Shown piece by piece: positions 1-6,948 of a stretch of DNA of 25,747 nucleotides. The stretch comes from an uncultured Bacilli bacterium (GTDB lineage: Bacteria > Bacillota_I > Bacilli_A > RF39 > UBA660), in contig CAKPLX010000013.1 of assembly GCA_934167785.1 (NCBI GenBank), positions 1 through 25,747 on the forward strand, read 5' to 3'. The position numbers were made by a program, and so were the translations under genes. Within the stretch, counting starts at the first letter, position 1, and the number at the start of each line of letters is the position of its first letter. The notes under the pieces were generated by a model that was not told where the DNA came from, ran no database searches, and was given only the letters and a program-made list of their open reading frames with translations.

Positions 1-1
1 A

Positions 2-43
2 GTAATTGCTAAATTCCAATTTAGTGATTTGTTAGATAAATAG
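2..43 (+). CDS. Possible 3' end of an upstream gene (partial)
   Basis: The second frame is open from the window edge and ends in VIAKFQFSDLLDK followed by TAG at 41-43, 22 bases before the next start codon. The spacing suits the tail of an upstream gene in the same operon, but 13 codons are too few to identify anything. The other two forward frames stop within the first 12 bases. Confidence 0.25.
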   Translation, partial: VIAKFQFSDLLDK

Positions 44-65
44 CATTTGAAAGTGAGATGTGATT

Positions 66-239
66 ATGAAAAAAAAGTTGATTTTAAATATAATAGAATT
101 ATTATTATCTTTATTTGCATTATATACATTTATTTTTATTGCAGAATTAGGGATGTTTTGGAAAGTTGGACTAATCATGGTTTCTTTATTTTGGATAATC
201 ACTGCAATATCTAATATCATTAATGAAATAAAAAATTAA
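66..239 (+). CDS. Small two-helix membrane protein, 57 aa
   Basis: The frame runs from ATG 66 to TAA 237-239, preceded by a modest GTGAG-type ribosome binding site. The product has a lysine-rich start (MKKKL), a first hydrophobic helix at about residues 5-26, a short turn containing FWK, a second helix at about 34-52, and a polar tail. It belongs to no family I recognise. It sits in the inferred element A, convergent with the 131-aa gene and separated from it by a two-way terminator. Small two-helix proteins of this kind are common cargo in mobile elements as immunity or toxin partners, but nothing in the sequence proves such a role. Confidence 0.5.
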   Translation: MKKKLILNIIELLLSLFALYTFIFIAELGMFWKVGLIMVSLFWIITAISNIINEIKN

Positions 240-281
240 ATTACAATTTTTGCTCGTAATATTTTAAAAACGAACAATAAA

Positions 282-322
282 AAAACAACCCTAATAGTCA
301 ATAATGACTACTAGGGTTTTAG
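282..322. terminator. Bidirectional terminator
   Basis: A 14-bp stem with one mismatch (287-300 with 305-318, loop ATAA) is flanked by an A-run on the left and TTTT on the right. It can stop transcripts from both convergent genes, the 57-aa protein (+) and the 131-aa protein (-). Confidence 0.8.
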
Positions 323-718
323 TTACTTATTCATTAATGAATAACAATAATCATATACATATAAATGATTATTAATTTCTTTGTTTATGTTTTCATCATC
401 AAAGTTAGTTTCATAAATATTAAATAACATTTCAATAGTGAATTTCTTCTTTTCAATATCAGTTAGCTCTAAATATTTGGCTGAAAGAAATAATAAATGT
501 TTATATTTAGAAAAATTTATAATAGTTTTGCTATAATTTGGATCTAATTTGTTTAATACTTCTTTTAATAAAATTATTATATCTTTAACATTAAAATTAA
601 TATTAAAGTTTTTATTTTCTAATAAGTATATAGCAAGTCTTATTTTATCAATTTTCTTTAAATCATCAAACATACCAACTAATTCAATTACTTTTTTTGT
701 ATTATTATCTAATAACAT
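323..718 (-). CDS. Hypothetical protein, 131 aa, soluble and helical
   Basis: The minus-strand gene starts at ATG 718-716, after a good AGAGG site. It ends directly against the bidirectional terminator. The protein is rich in Lys, Asn, Ile and Leu and has no signal peptide or membrane helix. It looks all-helical, with a central DIIILLKEVLNKL helix and a C-terminal tail rich in tyrosine (LYVYDYCYS). I do not recognise the family. Its own upstream region holds an 8-bp inverted repeat, so it may be regulated or self-regulating. It lies in the inferred element A and may be an accessory or regulatory gene of that element. Confidence 0.6.
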   Translation of the reverse strand: MLLDNNTKKVIELVGMFDDLKKIDKIRLAIYLLENKNFNINFNVKDIIILLKEVLNKLDPNYSKTIINFSKYKHLLFLSAKYLELTDIEKKKFTIEMLFNIYETNFDDENINKEINNHLYVYDYCYSLMNK

Positions 719-784
719 ATTTTTTGCCTCTTTTCTTTTAGTTATAAGTTACTTACTTAATTATTGCACTAATGTCTATACCTT

Positions 785-804
785 ATTCATACCTGTGTAT
801 GAAT
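785..804. promoter_or_regulatory. Perfect inverted repeat, candidate operator or recombinase arm
   Basis: ATTCATAC and GTATGAAT are perfect 8-bp arms with a 4-base spacer, in the region upstream of the 131-aa minus-strand gene and about 50 bp from the inferred element boundary. A second, looser repeat (AAGACA 811-816 with TGTCTT 831-836) lies beside it. It could be a repressor operator or an arm of a serine-recombinase attachment site. The sequence alone does not decide. Confidence 0.45.
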
Positions 805-841
805 ATAGTGAAGACATTATTTAACATTTGTGTCTTTATCA

Positions 842-1270
842 CATACATACAACTCTTTGTTTCATACCACCTGATAGACTGGTTGGATAGCTATTGATAA
901 AGTCTTTTAAGCCATAGTTTTTTAAGAGGGAGATTACTTCTTCTTTTTTTTTGGTGGTAAGCTCTTTTTTGATTTTTAGGCCTAAGAGACAGTTATCTAG
1001 GATTGTTAACCATGGAAATAAGCAATCATTTTGAAACATATAGCCGATTTTGGGATCATTTCCTTGAAAGGCAATTTCTCCGCTTGTTTTTGGTTCTAGG
1101 GAACCAATAATATTTAAGAGAGTTGTTTTTCCACATCCTGATGGACCTATAATTGCTGTGATTTTGTTCTTTTTTAAGGGAAAACTAATGTTATCAATAG
1201 CAAGGATTTCTTTTTCTTTGGTGTAATATGTTTTGGATAAGTTTTTTACTTCTAGAATGGTATTGTTCAT
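842..1270 (-). pseudogene. ABC importer ATPase (SsuB/TauB-like), 5' part only
   Basis: This would be the ATP-hydrolysing subunit of a sulfonate/taurine/nitrate-type importer. The start is ATG at 1270-1268, overlapping the stop of the binding-protein gene by 4 bases (ATGA), so the two were translationally coupled. Visible parts are Walker A (GPSGCGKTTLL), the Q-loop region (GYMFQNDCLFPW) and the signature LSGGMKQRV, in the right order and spacing. Walker B, the D-loop and the H-loop are missing: after QRV the frame reads VCM and stops at 839-841. No frameshift or stop is present before the break, so the damage is a single insertion or rearrangement, not slow decay. The remainder presumably lies left of the window. 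Confidence 0.85.
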
Positions 1271-1682
1271 GATTGAAAGTAGGTTGTGTCGATTAAATCT
1301 TGATAAGGGGCATAGGTGTCCAATTCTCCTGCAGAGATGATGATATCTTGAATATGTTTCCATTCTTCTTCGTTGATAGAAGTGCTATTTTTCCAAGCAT
1401 CTCCTTTTTTGTATTCATCTACAATAGTAATTAAATCATTTAAGGAAGTGTTTGGGAAGTAATCTATGATGTGATTAGCGATTGTTGTAGCGTCTTCTTT
1501 GGCAACATAATTTAGGGCTTTATTAATTGCGTTGGAGAATCCTTTGATGATGTCTGGATTTTTTTGGATGTAGCTTTTTCTTGCATTGTAGGCAGTGTAT
1601 GGAACTTCTCCTCCTAAGCTTCCTAGGTAGGCAACGGTGTATCCTAAATTTTGTTTTTGTAATTCTAGTGCATTAGGTTCAA
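1267..1682 (-). pseudogene. ABC importer substrate-binding protein, C-terminal piece (SsuA/TauA, NMT1-like)
   Basis: Read on the minus strand, this piece starts at a sequence giving EPNALELQKQ, continues through LGGEVPYTAYNARKSYIQK and NPDIIKGFSNAINKAL, and ends in AGELDTYAPYQDLID...FQS with TGA at 1269-1267. That is the C-terminal half of the SsuA/TauA-like binding-protein family, where LFEP-x-AL followed by GG-VPYTAY is typical. The reading frame is completely open. It continues in phase from the middle piece at 6637-6933 if the 4958 bp between them are removed. The stop overlaps the ATPase start, preserving operon order. Confidence 0.88.
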
Positions 1683-1713
1683 TTAATGCTTAGAAAAAAA
1701 AGTGCTTTTTTGA
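1668..1713. other. Left attachment junction of element B
   Basis: The host gene sequence ends within GTGCATTAGGTTCAA. This is followed inside the element by an inverted repeat AAAAAAG-TG-CTTTTTT (1696-1711) about 20 bp from the core. Comparing both junctions over 15 bases around the core shows 12 identities, the limited similarity expected between the two parental sites of a serine integrase. The crossover base itself cannot be fixed from one copy. Confidence 0.6.
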
Positions 1714-1727
1714 TGAGCAAAAAGTTC

Positions 1728-1756
1728 TTGATAAAATAAAAAAAAGATGTTATTAT
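1728..1756 (+). promoter_or_regulatory. Promoter of the TasA-like operon
   Basis: TTGATA (1728-1733), a 17-base spacer and TATTAT (1751-1756) lie 27 bases before the start codon and are followed by an AGGAGG site at 1771-1776. It lies entirely inside element B, so the cargo is expressed independently of the host operon. Confidence 0.7.
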
Positions 1757-1782
1757 ATTCTATGTAGAATAGGAGGAGAATG

Positions 1783-2436
1783 ATGGAGAAAAATAGATCA
1801 GGTCAATTTGTTGCTTTACTTGCTTTAATTGTTGGTATTGTAGGTGTATCTGTTGGATTTGCTGCTTTTTCTAATGTTTTAGAAATTAAATCTAGCGCTA
1901 CGGTTAATCCCGATGCTAGTACTTTAAATGTTGATTTTTCAAGTTCTAAGACAGAGGTTTTAGCAAATGATATTACACCAACAGTGACACCAGAGTCAAT
2001 TACAGCAACAACAGCAACCATTGACAACAGTAATAATCCAATTATTAGTAATTTAAGTGCAACTTTTAAGGAACCTGGACAGAAAGCAGTATATACTTTT
2101 TATGCTTATAATGCTGGAGAGTTAGAGGCATTTTTAAAAAGTATTGTTTATGCTAATGTTGCTGGAGAGACCTCTAATAAGGTTTGTAAAGCAAAAGCTG
2201 GAACTACTGATGCTTTAGTTCAAAAAGCTTGTGAGGGAATTTCATTAAAAGTTAAAGTTGGAAATGAAGCTGAAACTTCTAGTGGTATTGGTTCAATTAG
2301 TAGTCATTCTTTGGCTAAGAATGTTGGAGAAACAGTTACTGTTACTCTTGAATATGCTGCTGATGCTGCTAGAGCTGATGGCGATTTTGATGTATCATTT
2401 GGTAGTGTTACATTAAACTATAGTTCAGTAGATTAA
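1783..2436 (+). CDS. Secreted TasA/camelysin-like protein, 217 aa
   Basis: Likely a secreted fibre- or matrix-type protein processed by the signal peptidase encoded next. The start is ATG 1783, six bases after AGGAGG; ATG 1780 would be too close. The N-terminus is MEKNRSGQ followed by a hydrophobic segment VALLALIVGIVGVSVGFAAF, like SipW-dependent signal peptides. The mature part (about 30-217) is rich in Thr, Ser, Val and Ala with alternating beta-strand patterns and two cysteines (about 130 and 145) that may pair outside the cell. The family assignment rests on the signal-peptide style, beta-rich composition and the SipW/DUF5305 neighbours more than on specific motifs. A different surface beta-protein is possible. 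Confidence 0.6.
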   Translation: MEKNRSGQFVALLALIVGIVGVSVGFAAFSNVLEIKSSATVNPDASTLNVDFSSSKTEVLANDITPTVTPESITATTATIDNSNNPIISNLSATFKEPGQKAVYTFYAYNAGELEAFLKSIVYANVAGETSNKVCKAKAGTTDALVQKACEGISLKVKVGNEAETSSGIGSISSHSLAKNVGETVTVTLEYAADAARADGDFDVSFGSVTLNYSSVD

Positions 2437-2462
2437 AAATGACACGTCTTAGCGTGTCATTT
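2437..2462 (+). terminator. Intergenic hairpin between the TasA-like gene and the signal peptidase gene
   Basis: A perfect 10-bp stem (2437-2446 with 2453-2462, 6-base loop) begins immediately after the stop codon. No long T-run follows. It may act as a leaky terminator or an RNA-stabilising stem that keeps the structural protein more abundant than its peptidase. Confidence 0.6.
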
Positions 2463-2480
2463 ATGTTAGGAGATTTGAAA

Positions 2481-3611
2481 ATGAAGAAAAGTTATTTTCG
2501 ATTGATGGCATTTTTGTTTCTCTTCATTTTATTCTTTTTGGCCAATAGTTTTATTTTTCATGTTTTAACTCAGCAGTTTTTAGATGTTCTTTTACTGGTT
2601 TTGATTGTTTTTTCTTATTTTTTATTTGGGGTTGAAAAAGATCGACATAGGTATAAGAAAGATATTGTTTTAGAAATATTTATTACTTTAATTTTTTTCT
2701 TTTTACTTTATTATGTTTTGGGAATTTTTACTTCTTTTGCTCGAGGAGAAAACTATTTTACTGTTAGTCGGTTTTTTCAGTTTGTTTTTCCTCTTATTAT
2801 TTATATTTTGCTTAAGGAGTTTCTTCGTTATCAATTGGTAATGAAGGCTAGTGAGTCTAAAGTATTAATGGGCTTTGTTTGTTTTTTCTTTATTGTTATG
2901 GATAATACTATTCCTTTTTCGGCACATGTTTTTCAGTTTAATCGAGAAATATTTTTATTGGTAGCGTTGACTTTTTTACCTTCTATTACGGAAAATATTT
3001 TATGTACTTATTTAGGATTTCATTTTGGTTATTTTCCTAGTATTTGTTATTTATTTATAGTGAAGTTATATCCTTATCTTTTACCAATTGTGCCTAATCC
3101 AAATGAGTATTTTTATTCTCTGATCTTTTTGTTACTTCCTACTATTGTTCTTTTTCGAGTTAAAAAGTGGTTATCTAATGATCGAACAGAGGAGGTTATT
3201 GTTGAAAGATTTAAGAAGATAAAACTGGAAATGATTACTTATTTAGGTGCTGGTATTTTAATGGCAATTTTAGTATATGCTGTTTCTGGATATTTTAGGT
3301 ATTATACTGTTGCTGTAGCGAGTGGTTCCATGGAAAAGTTATTGTCTAAAGGGGATGTTGTTATCGTTGATCAAAAGGAAAAACAATTTCAACAAGGAGA
3401 TGTTATTGCTTATCGTTATAATGGAGTTGTTATTGTTCATAGAATATATCGGATTGTTGATGTGGATGATGGATATTTTATTTATACTAAGGGAGATGCA
3501 AATGCCAATCCTGATCGTTGGAAAATTACGAAAGATGAAGTTGTTGGTCTTGTAAAATTTAAGATTCCGCTTTTAGGATATCCAACAGTGTTATTGAATG
3601 AAATGTGGTAG
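2481..3611 (+). CDS. Signal peptidase I, SipW/ER type, with large polytopic N-terminus (376 aa)
   Basis: Membrane peptidase that would cut the signal peptide of the neighbouring secreted protein. The start is ATG 2481, eight bases after AGGAG; an upstream in-frame ATG lies within the hairpin and is unlikely. Residues about 1-240 form seven or eight hydrophobic segments. The last one (about 253-271) precedes the catalytic domain, with SGSM (Ser283), VHRI (His320) in place of the bacterial lysine, and the GDAN..PD box. Ser/His chemistry is the archaeal/ER/SipW pattern. SipW proteins are usually about 190 aa, so roughly 200 extra membrane residues are unusual and make a larger membrane complex possible. 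It shares an operon with the TasA-like and DUF5305-like genes. Confidence 0.85.
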   Translation: MKKSYFRLMAFLFLFILFFLANSFIFHVLTQQFLDVLLLVLIVFSYFLFGVEKDRHRYKKDIVLEIFITLIFFFLLYYVLGIFTSFARGENYFTVSRFFQFVFPLIIYILLKEFLRYQLVMKASESKVLMGFVCFFFIVMDNTIPFSAHVFQFNREIFLLVALTFLPSITENILCTYLGFHFGYFPSICYLFIVKLYPYLLPIVPNPNEYFYSLIFLLLPTIVLFRVKKWLSNDRTEEVIVERFKKIKLEMITYLGAGILMAILVYAVSGYFRYYTVAVASGSMEKLLSKGDVVIVDQKEKQFQQGDVIAYRYNGVVIVHRIYRIVDVDDGYFIYTKGDANANPDRWKITKDEVVGLVKFKIPLLGYPTVLLNEMW

Positions 3612-3625
3612 AAAGTGGTAGAGTG

Positions 3626-4732
3626 ATGAAAAAGAAAGAGAAAAAGATAAAGAAGAAAGTGGGGCAAAAGAAATCTTTTGGTGGAATATATATTTCTTTT
3701 ACTTCTCGATTGATTATGTATTTTATTTTGTTTGTTGTTTTCTTTGGAATGGGGTTAGAGTGTATAGTTCATTCTTTAGATATTATTAAAGAAGATACTA
3801 TTTCTTTTAATGAAAATGGAAATGTTAATTATTCTGTTTGTTTGAGTGAAAATGAATTTTATGAAGATAAGTGTTTAGGAAAGAATATGTCTTACGTTGC
3901 TGGTTTGATTCAAAAGATTCCTTTGGATTTTTCTTATCAATTTATGGTGAGTAAAGACGAGCAAGTTCAGAATTTGAGTTATGAAATCTTTGCTAATTTG
4001 GTGATTGTTGATGAGGAAAATTCTTCCAAATATTATGAAAAGAAATATGTTATTCAAACGAAAACTAATGATTCTATTGAAAAGAATGGAAAGTATTCTT
4101 CTTTAAATAGGAATATTGATATAGATTATCGGTATTATAATGATATTGCAACTAAATTTAAGGCACAATATGGGATTGATGCTAGTAGTTATTTAGAAGT
4201 GTATTTGTTAGTTTATCATCAAATGCCATCTGAGTATTCTATTCCTTCTATGAGTCGAGTTTTAATAAAAATTCCTTTATCGCAAAAGGCAATTCAAATT
4301 CAAATGGATACTAGTGGAGTAAAAAGTCAAGAGAATCATGTGATTACGAAAAGTGAATTTTCTATTTCTAATGGAGTTTTCCTTGGTGTTGGTATAGCCG
4401 CAGTTGTTTTTTCTATTTTGTATATTATTATTGTGTTGAGAATGGTGGGAATTCTTTTAGGAAAGAAAAGTAAATATGATCAGTTTTTAGGGAAAATTTT
4501 AAAGGAATATGATCGATTGATTGTAGAGACTTCTACTTTGCCTGATTTTGAAGATTATCAGGTAATGAAGATTAAGAGTTTTAATGAATTATTGGATGTT
4601 CGTGATAATTTGAGGCTTCCTATTATGTATTATTCAGTGATGAAAAGGCAAAAGGCGCATTTTTATATTTTACAAGATAAGAATCTTTATTTGTTTACTT
4701 TAAAGGCTGTTGATTTAGAAAAAGAGAAATAA
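3626..4732 (+). CDS. DUF5305-like membrane protein, 368 aa
   Basis: The start is ATG 3626, 14 bases after the peptidase stop and with a GTGGTAGAG stretch upstream. A GTG at 3605 overlapping the peptidase gene is the alternative. The order is a basic N-terminus (KKKEKKIKKK), a helix at about 22-45, a large extracellular beta-rich domain (about 50-245), a second helix at about 250-278, and a cytosolic C-terminal domain of about 90 aa. The outer domain contains VNYSVCLSENEFYEDKCLG and YVAGLIQKIPLDFSYQF, which match my memory of the DUF5305 pattern. That family often sits beside SipW-type peptidases and TasA-like proteins, as here. It may help assemble or anchor the secreted protein; the role is inferred from context. 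Confidence 0.65.
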   Translation: MKKKEKKIKKKVGQKKSFGGIYISFTSRLIMYFILFVVFFGMGLECIVHSLDIIKEDTISFNENGNVNYSVCLSENEFYEDKCLGKNMSYVAGLIQKIPLDFSYQFMVSKDEQVQNLSYEIFANLVIVDEENSSKYYEKKYVIQTKTNDSIEKNGKYSSLNRNIDIDYRYYNDIATKFKAQYGIDASSYLEVYLLVYHQMPSEYSIPSMSRVLIKIPLSQKAIQIQMDTSGVKSQENHVITKSEFSISNGVFLGVGIAAVVFSILYIIIVLRMVGILLGKKSKYDQFLGKILKEYDRLIVETSTLPDFEDYQVMKIKSFNELLDVRDNLRLPIMYYSVMKRQKAHFYILQDKNLYLFTLKAVDLEKEK

Positions 4733-4760
4733 TAGATTAAGTTCTATTGTTCTTTTTTTT
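4731..4760 (+). terminator. Weak terminator after the secretion module
   Basis: A six-bp stem (AATAGA 4731-4736 with TCTATT 4743-4748) overlaps the stop of the DUF5305-like gene and is followed after four bases by eight or more T. It is weak, but it marks the boundary between the secretion genes and the recombinase module. Confidence 0.4.
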
Positions 4761-4788
4761 TAAATATTATTAATAGAGGTGAATTTTA

Positions 4789-4941
4789 TTGAAAAATTCT
4801 ATTGATTCTTCTTTACTTTATTTATCTGTTGCTTTAAAAATGAATCAAAAGCTTTATGAAAAAGATAAAATATCTTATTCCTTTTATCAACGTACGATGA
4901 AAGAGATTGTTAAGAAGTTATCCTTGTTGGAGAAAAAATAA
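4789..4941 (+). CDS. Small SHOCT-like protein, 50 aa, upstream of the recombinase
   Basis: The gene opens with TTG 4789 after AGAGGTGAA and closes with TAA 4939-4941, one base before the recombinase start. The product is hydrophilic and helical, ending in KMNQKLYEKDKISYSFYQRTMKEIVKKL. The 'YEKDKISYSFYQ' turn between two helices resembles the short SHOCT-type proteins that commonly precede serine recombinases in Bacillota elements. The recombinase ribosome binding site (GGAG 4929-4932) lies inside this gene, so the two are translationally coupled. The precise role is unknown; a partner or modulator of the recombinase is plausible. Confidence 0.65.
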   Translation: MKNSIDSSLLYLSVALKMNQKLYEKDKISYSFYQRTMKEIVKKLSLLEKK

Positions 4942-4942
4942 A

Positions 4943-6607
4943 TTGGATTTATATCATGTACGCACTCTTTTAGATAAGGGGCTTTCTCTTTTTGAAATGA
5001 AGTTACGAGTGACAACTTATTCTAGAGTATCCACTACACATTTGGTGCAACAAAACTCTTTAAAAAATCAGACTGAACATTTTGAAAAGATGATTTTAAC
5101 CAATCCTAATTGGGTCTATGTTTCAGGGTATGTTGATGATGGGATTAGTGGTACTACTGATTATAAGAGAGATTGTTTTATGCAAATGATCGAGGATGCT
5201 AAAAGAGGATTTTTTGATTTAATTATTACGAAAGAGATTTCTAGATTTTCTAGAAATACAGTAGATAGCATAAAATATACAAGGGAATTATTAAAGTATG
5301 GGGTTGCTGTTTATTTTGTTAATGATAATATTAATACAGTTTTTTCTGATAGTGAAATTCGATTAACGATTATGGCATCTCTTGCGCAAGATGAGATTAG
5401 AAGATTATCTGAAAGGGTAAAATTTGGAATGAATTGTGCTATTCAAAAGGGAAATATTTTGGGAAATAGTATAATTTATGGATACCGTAAGAAAAATGGA
5501 AAGTTAATTATTGTTGAACAAGAGGCATTAATTGTTAAAAGAATATATGAGTTGTATGCAATATCTTTGAAGTCTCTTTCAGAAATTGTTAAGATTTTAG
5601 ATTTGGAAAAAATTAATACTTCTCGGGGAAAGAACTTTCGAAGTTCTACGCTTTCTCGGATGATTAGTAATCCTAAATATAAGGGTTTTTATTGTGGAGG
5701 AAAAACAGAAGTTGTAGATTATATGTTAGGAAAAGTAAGAATGATTCCGAAAGAGGCGTGGGTTTGTTATTTGGATGTAGAGAAAGTTCCTCCTATTGTT
5801 TCGGAAGAGTTATGGAATATGGCTAATGAACGTTTAGAAAAGAGAAAGATTCGTTTTGGTAATAGTATTTTAGATAAAAAGAATTATTTTCATCATTATT
5901 TATTGAGTGGAAAAATTTGGTGTGAAAAAGATCAGGCTTTATTTCATCGAAGGTGCACTTGTACTTCTTTAAAAGAAGTATCTTGGTTTTGTTCTTTTTA
6001 TTTAACGAAAGGAAAGAAATATTGTGCTATTTCAAGTATTCGTGAGAGTGAATTGTTTCAAATATTGGGAAGTTTTTTAGAACATTTTTCGCTAGAAAAG
6101 AAATTTATTTTTCAATTTTTAATAGAGCTCTATCAAAAAGTATGGAAAGGTTTTAGAAGTGAAGAGAAAAAGAAAATTTGTTCTAGAGAGAAGGAAATTA
6201 GAAAGAAAAAGGAGGATTTATTGGAAATTTGTTTAAATACTAATCTTTCTTTTCAAGATTTTTCTTTGAAAAATGCCAGTTATGATAAGGAACTTGTTAA
6301 GTTAGAAGAGGAAGAAATAAATTTAAAAAAAGATTTTGATTTTTTCTATTTAATGAAGATAATGGAAGAAGAGTTTGATGAGAAATGGATTTTTAATCAG
6401 ATTTATGATCTTTTTTTAGAGAAAATTTTGGTATCTTCCGTAGAAGAAGAAAAAGATTTGATTTCTTTAAAAATTTATTTTCGAAATTTTATGGATGATT
6501 ATGAGAAAAAAGAATGGGTGGAAAATTTTTCTTTTAAGAGGGGGAATGAGACTAGAGGAACGAGGAGATACTTGATGCGATATCAAGTTAGTATTTTTTT
6601 GATTTGA
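4943..6607 (+). CDS. Large serine recombinase of element B, 554 aa
   Basis: Site-specific DNA integrase/excisionase. I chose TTG 4943: GGAG lies ten bases upstream, the start follows the SHOCT-like stop by one base, and the N-terminus then aligns with the second recombinase. The longer ATG 4907 frame only overlaps the small gene. The resolvase domain (about 20-165) has the catalytic Ser30 in YSRVS, then DDGISG, ITKEISRFSRNTVD and SLAQDEIRRLSERV. The recombinase domain (about 175-300) includes YGYRK and FRSSTLSRMISNPKYKGFYCGG. A Cys-rich zinc ribbon (about 320-385) and a lysine/glutamate-rich coiled coil (about 400-480) follow. The domain set is complete for the family. The gene ends about 20-30 bp from the element's right junction. 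Confidence 0.93.
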   Translation: MDLYHVRTLLDKGLSLFEMKLRVTTYSRVSTTHLVQQNSLKNQTEHFEKMILTNPNWVYVSGYVDDGISGTTDYKRDCFMQMIEDAKRGFFDLIITKEISRFSRNTVDSIKYTRELLKYGVAVYFVNDNINTVFSDSEIRLTIMASLAQDEIRRLSERVKFGMNCAIQKGNILGNSIIYGYRKKNGKLIIVEQEALIVKRIYELYAISLKSLSEIVKILDLEKINTSRGKNFRSSTLSRMISNPKYKGFYCGGKTEVVDYMLGKVRMIPKEAWVCYLDVEKVPPIVSEELWNMANERLEKRKIRFGNSILDKKNYFHHYLLSGKIWCEKDQALFHRRCTCTSLKEVSWFCSFYLTKGKKYCAISSIRESELFQILGSFLEHFSLEKKFIFQFLIELYQKVWKGFRSEEKKKICSREKEIRKKKEDLLEICLNTNLSFQDFSLKNASYDKELVKLEEEEINLKKDFDFFYLMKIMEEEFDEKWIFNQIYDLFLEKILVSSVEEEKDLISLKIYFRNFMDDYEKKEWVENFSFKRGNETRGTRRYLMRYQVSIFLI

Positions 6608-6619
6608 TGAGGAGATTTT

Positions 6620-6645
6620 TTCTTTGTGCATTGAGATCAAATAAT
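6620..6645. other. Right attachment junction of element B
   Basis: The minus-strand binding-protein frame passes from ...DFVTLF into non-family residues here. Shared cores are GTGCATT (6626-6632) and TCAA (6637-6640), matching 1668-1674 and 1679-1682 at the left end. Confidence 0.6.
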
Positions 6646-6933
6646 GTGACAAAATCTCCTGTTCCTCCTATAAAGGCTCCTGACATAGCTGAAAAAGCGA
6701 TAGAAGTGTCAATGTTTAAATCCTTTTTAGGGTCGATTCCATTTTGTTTTAGGGTGTATTCTAGGGTCATTTCTGGCATTCCACCCTTTCTTCCACCAAT
6801 GATATGTTTTCCTTTTAAATCATTTAGGGTAAAATTTTCTATTTTTTTTCTTGAGACAATAAAGGATCCATCTCTTTTCGTAAGTCCTGCAAAGGTGACA
6901 GGGTAGTCTTTTTCTCCTTTGTTATAGACATAG
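6637..6933 (-). pseudogene. ABC importer substrate-binding protein, middle piece
   Basis: Read on the minus strand this gives YVYNKGEKDYPVTFAGLTKR, DGSFIVSRKK, LKGKHIIGGRKGGMPEMTLE, then DTSIAFSAMSGAFIGGTGDFVTLF. These are the hallmark central segments of SsuA/TauA-like binding proteins. The frame is fully open and in phase with both flanking pieces at the shared cores. It has no start codon, signal peptide or C-terminal half of its own. It is trapped between elements B and C, and is not a separate gene. Confidence 0.9.
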
Positions 6934-6948
6934 GTTGTTGATTGAGAG

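Larger units (their letters stand above)
1..850. mobile_element. Element A, right-hand end of an insertion into the ABC ATPase gene
   Basis: The minus-strand ABC ATPase gene reads correctly through its LSGGMKQRV signature, then leaves the family sequence at about 850 and stops at 839-841. Everything to the left (a small membrane protein, a 131-aa gene, inverted repeats) is unrelated to an ABC operon. I infer that this is the right end of an inserted element whose other end, and any recombinase, lie outside the window. The exact boundary is uncertain by a few bases (CAAC at 850-853 is the likely join), because the other half of the ATPase gene is not visible. A simple deletion or rearrangement would look the same from here. 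The inference is helped by the two clear insertions in the neighbouring gene. Confidence 0.5.
1679..6636 (+). mobile_element. Element B: 4958-bp serine-recombinase element inside the binding-protein gene
   Basis: The element separates the middle and C-terminal pieces of the binding-protein gene. The two junctions share TCAA (1679-1682 and 6637-6640) and also GTGCATT (1668-1674 and 6626-6632). Either pair gives the same element length, 4958 bp. Crossover at TCAA restores the family motif LFEP, while crossover at GTGCATT would give LFDL, so TCAA is favoured. There are no terminal inverted repeats or target duplications of transposon type. The recombinase stop codon is about 20-30 bp from the right junction, as expected for a large serine integrase next to its attachment site. 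All cargo genes run on the plus strand, opposite to the host gene. Confidence 0.82.

Noticed and set aside
549..824. Plus-strand open frame opposite the 131-aa gene
   Set aside because: No ribosome binding site, and it runs through the minus-strand gene and its control region; the minus-strand gene has a good start and a terminator.
1271..1363. Upstream extension of the ABC ATPase frame on the minus strand
   Set aside because: It overlaps the well-supported end of the binding-protein gene in another frame; the family start is MNNTILEVKNLSK at 1270.
4907..4942. ATG 4907 as the start of the element B recombinase
   Set aside because: It overlaps the SHOCT-like gene in another frame and adds residues absent from the related recombinase; TTG 4943 has a good ribosome binding site.
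1668..6632. GTGCATT as the crossover core of element B
   Set aside because: It is possible, but would make the host sequence LFDLNAL; the family motif LFEP is restored only if crossover was at TCAA. Element length is unaffected.
6604..6906. Plus-strand open frame of 100 codons
   Set aside because: It is the shadow of the middle piece of the binding-protein gene, whose minus-strand translation has clear family motifs.
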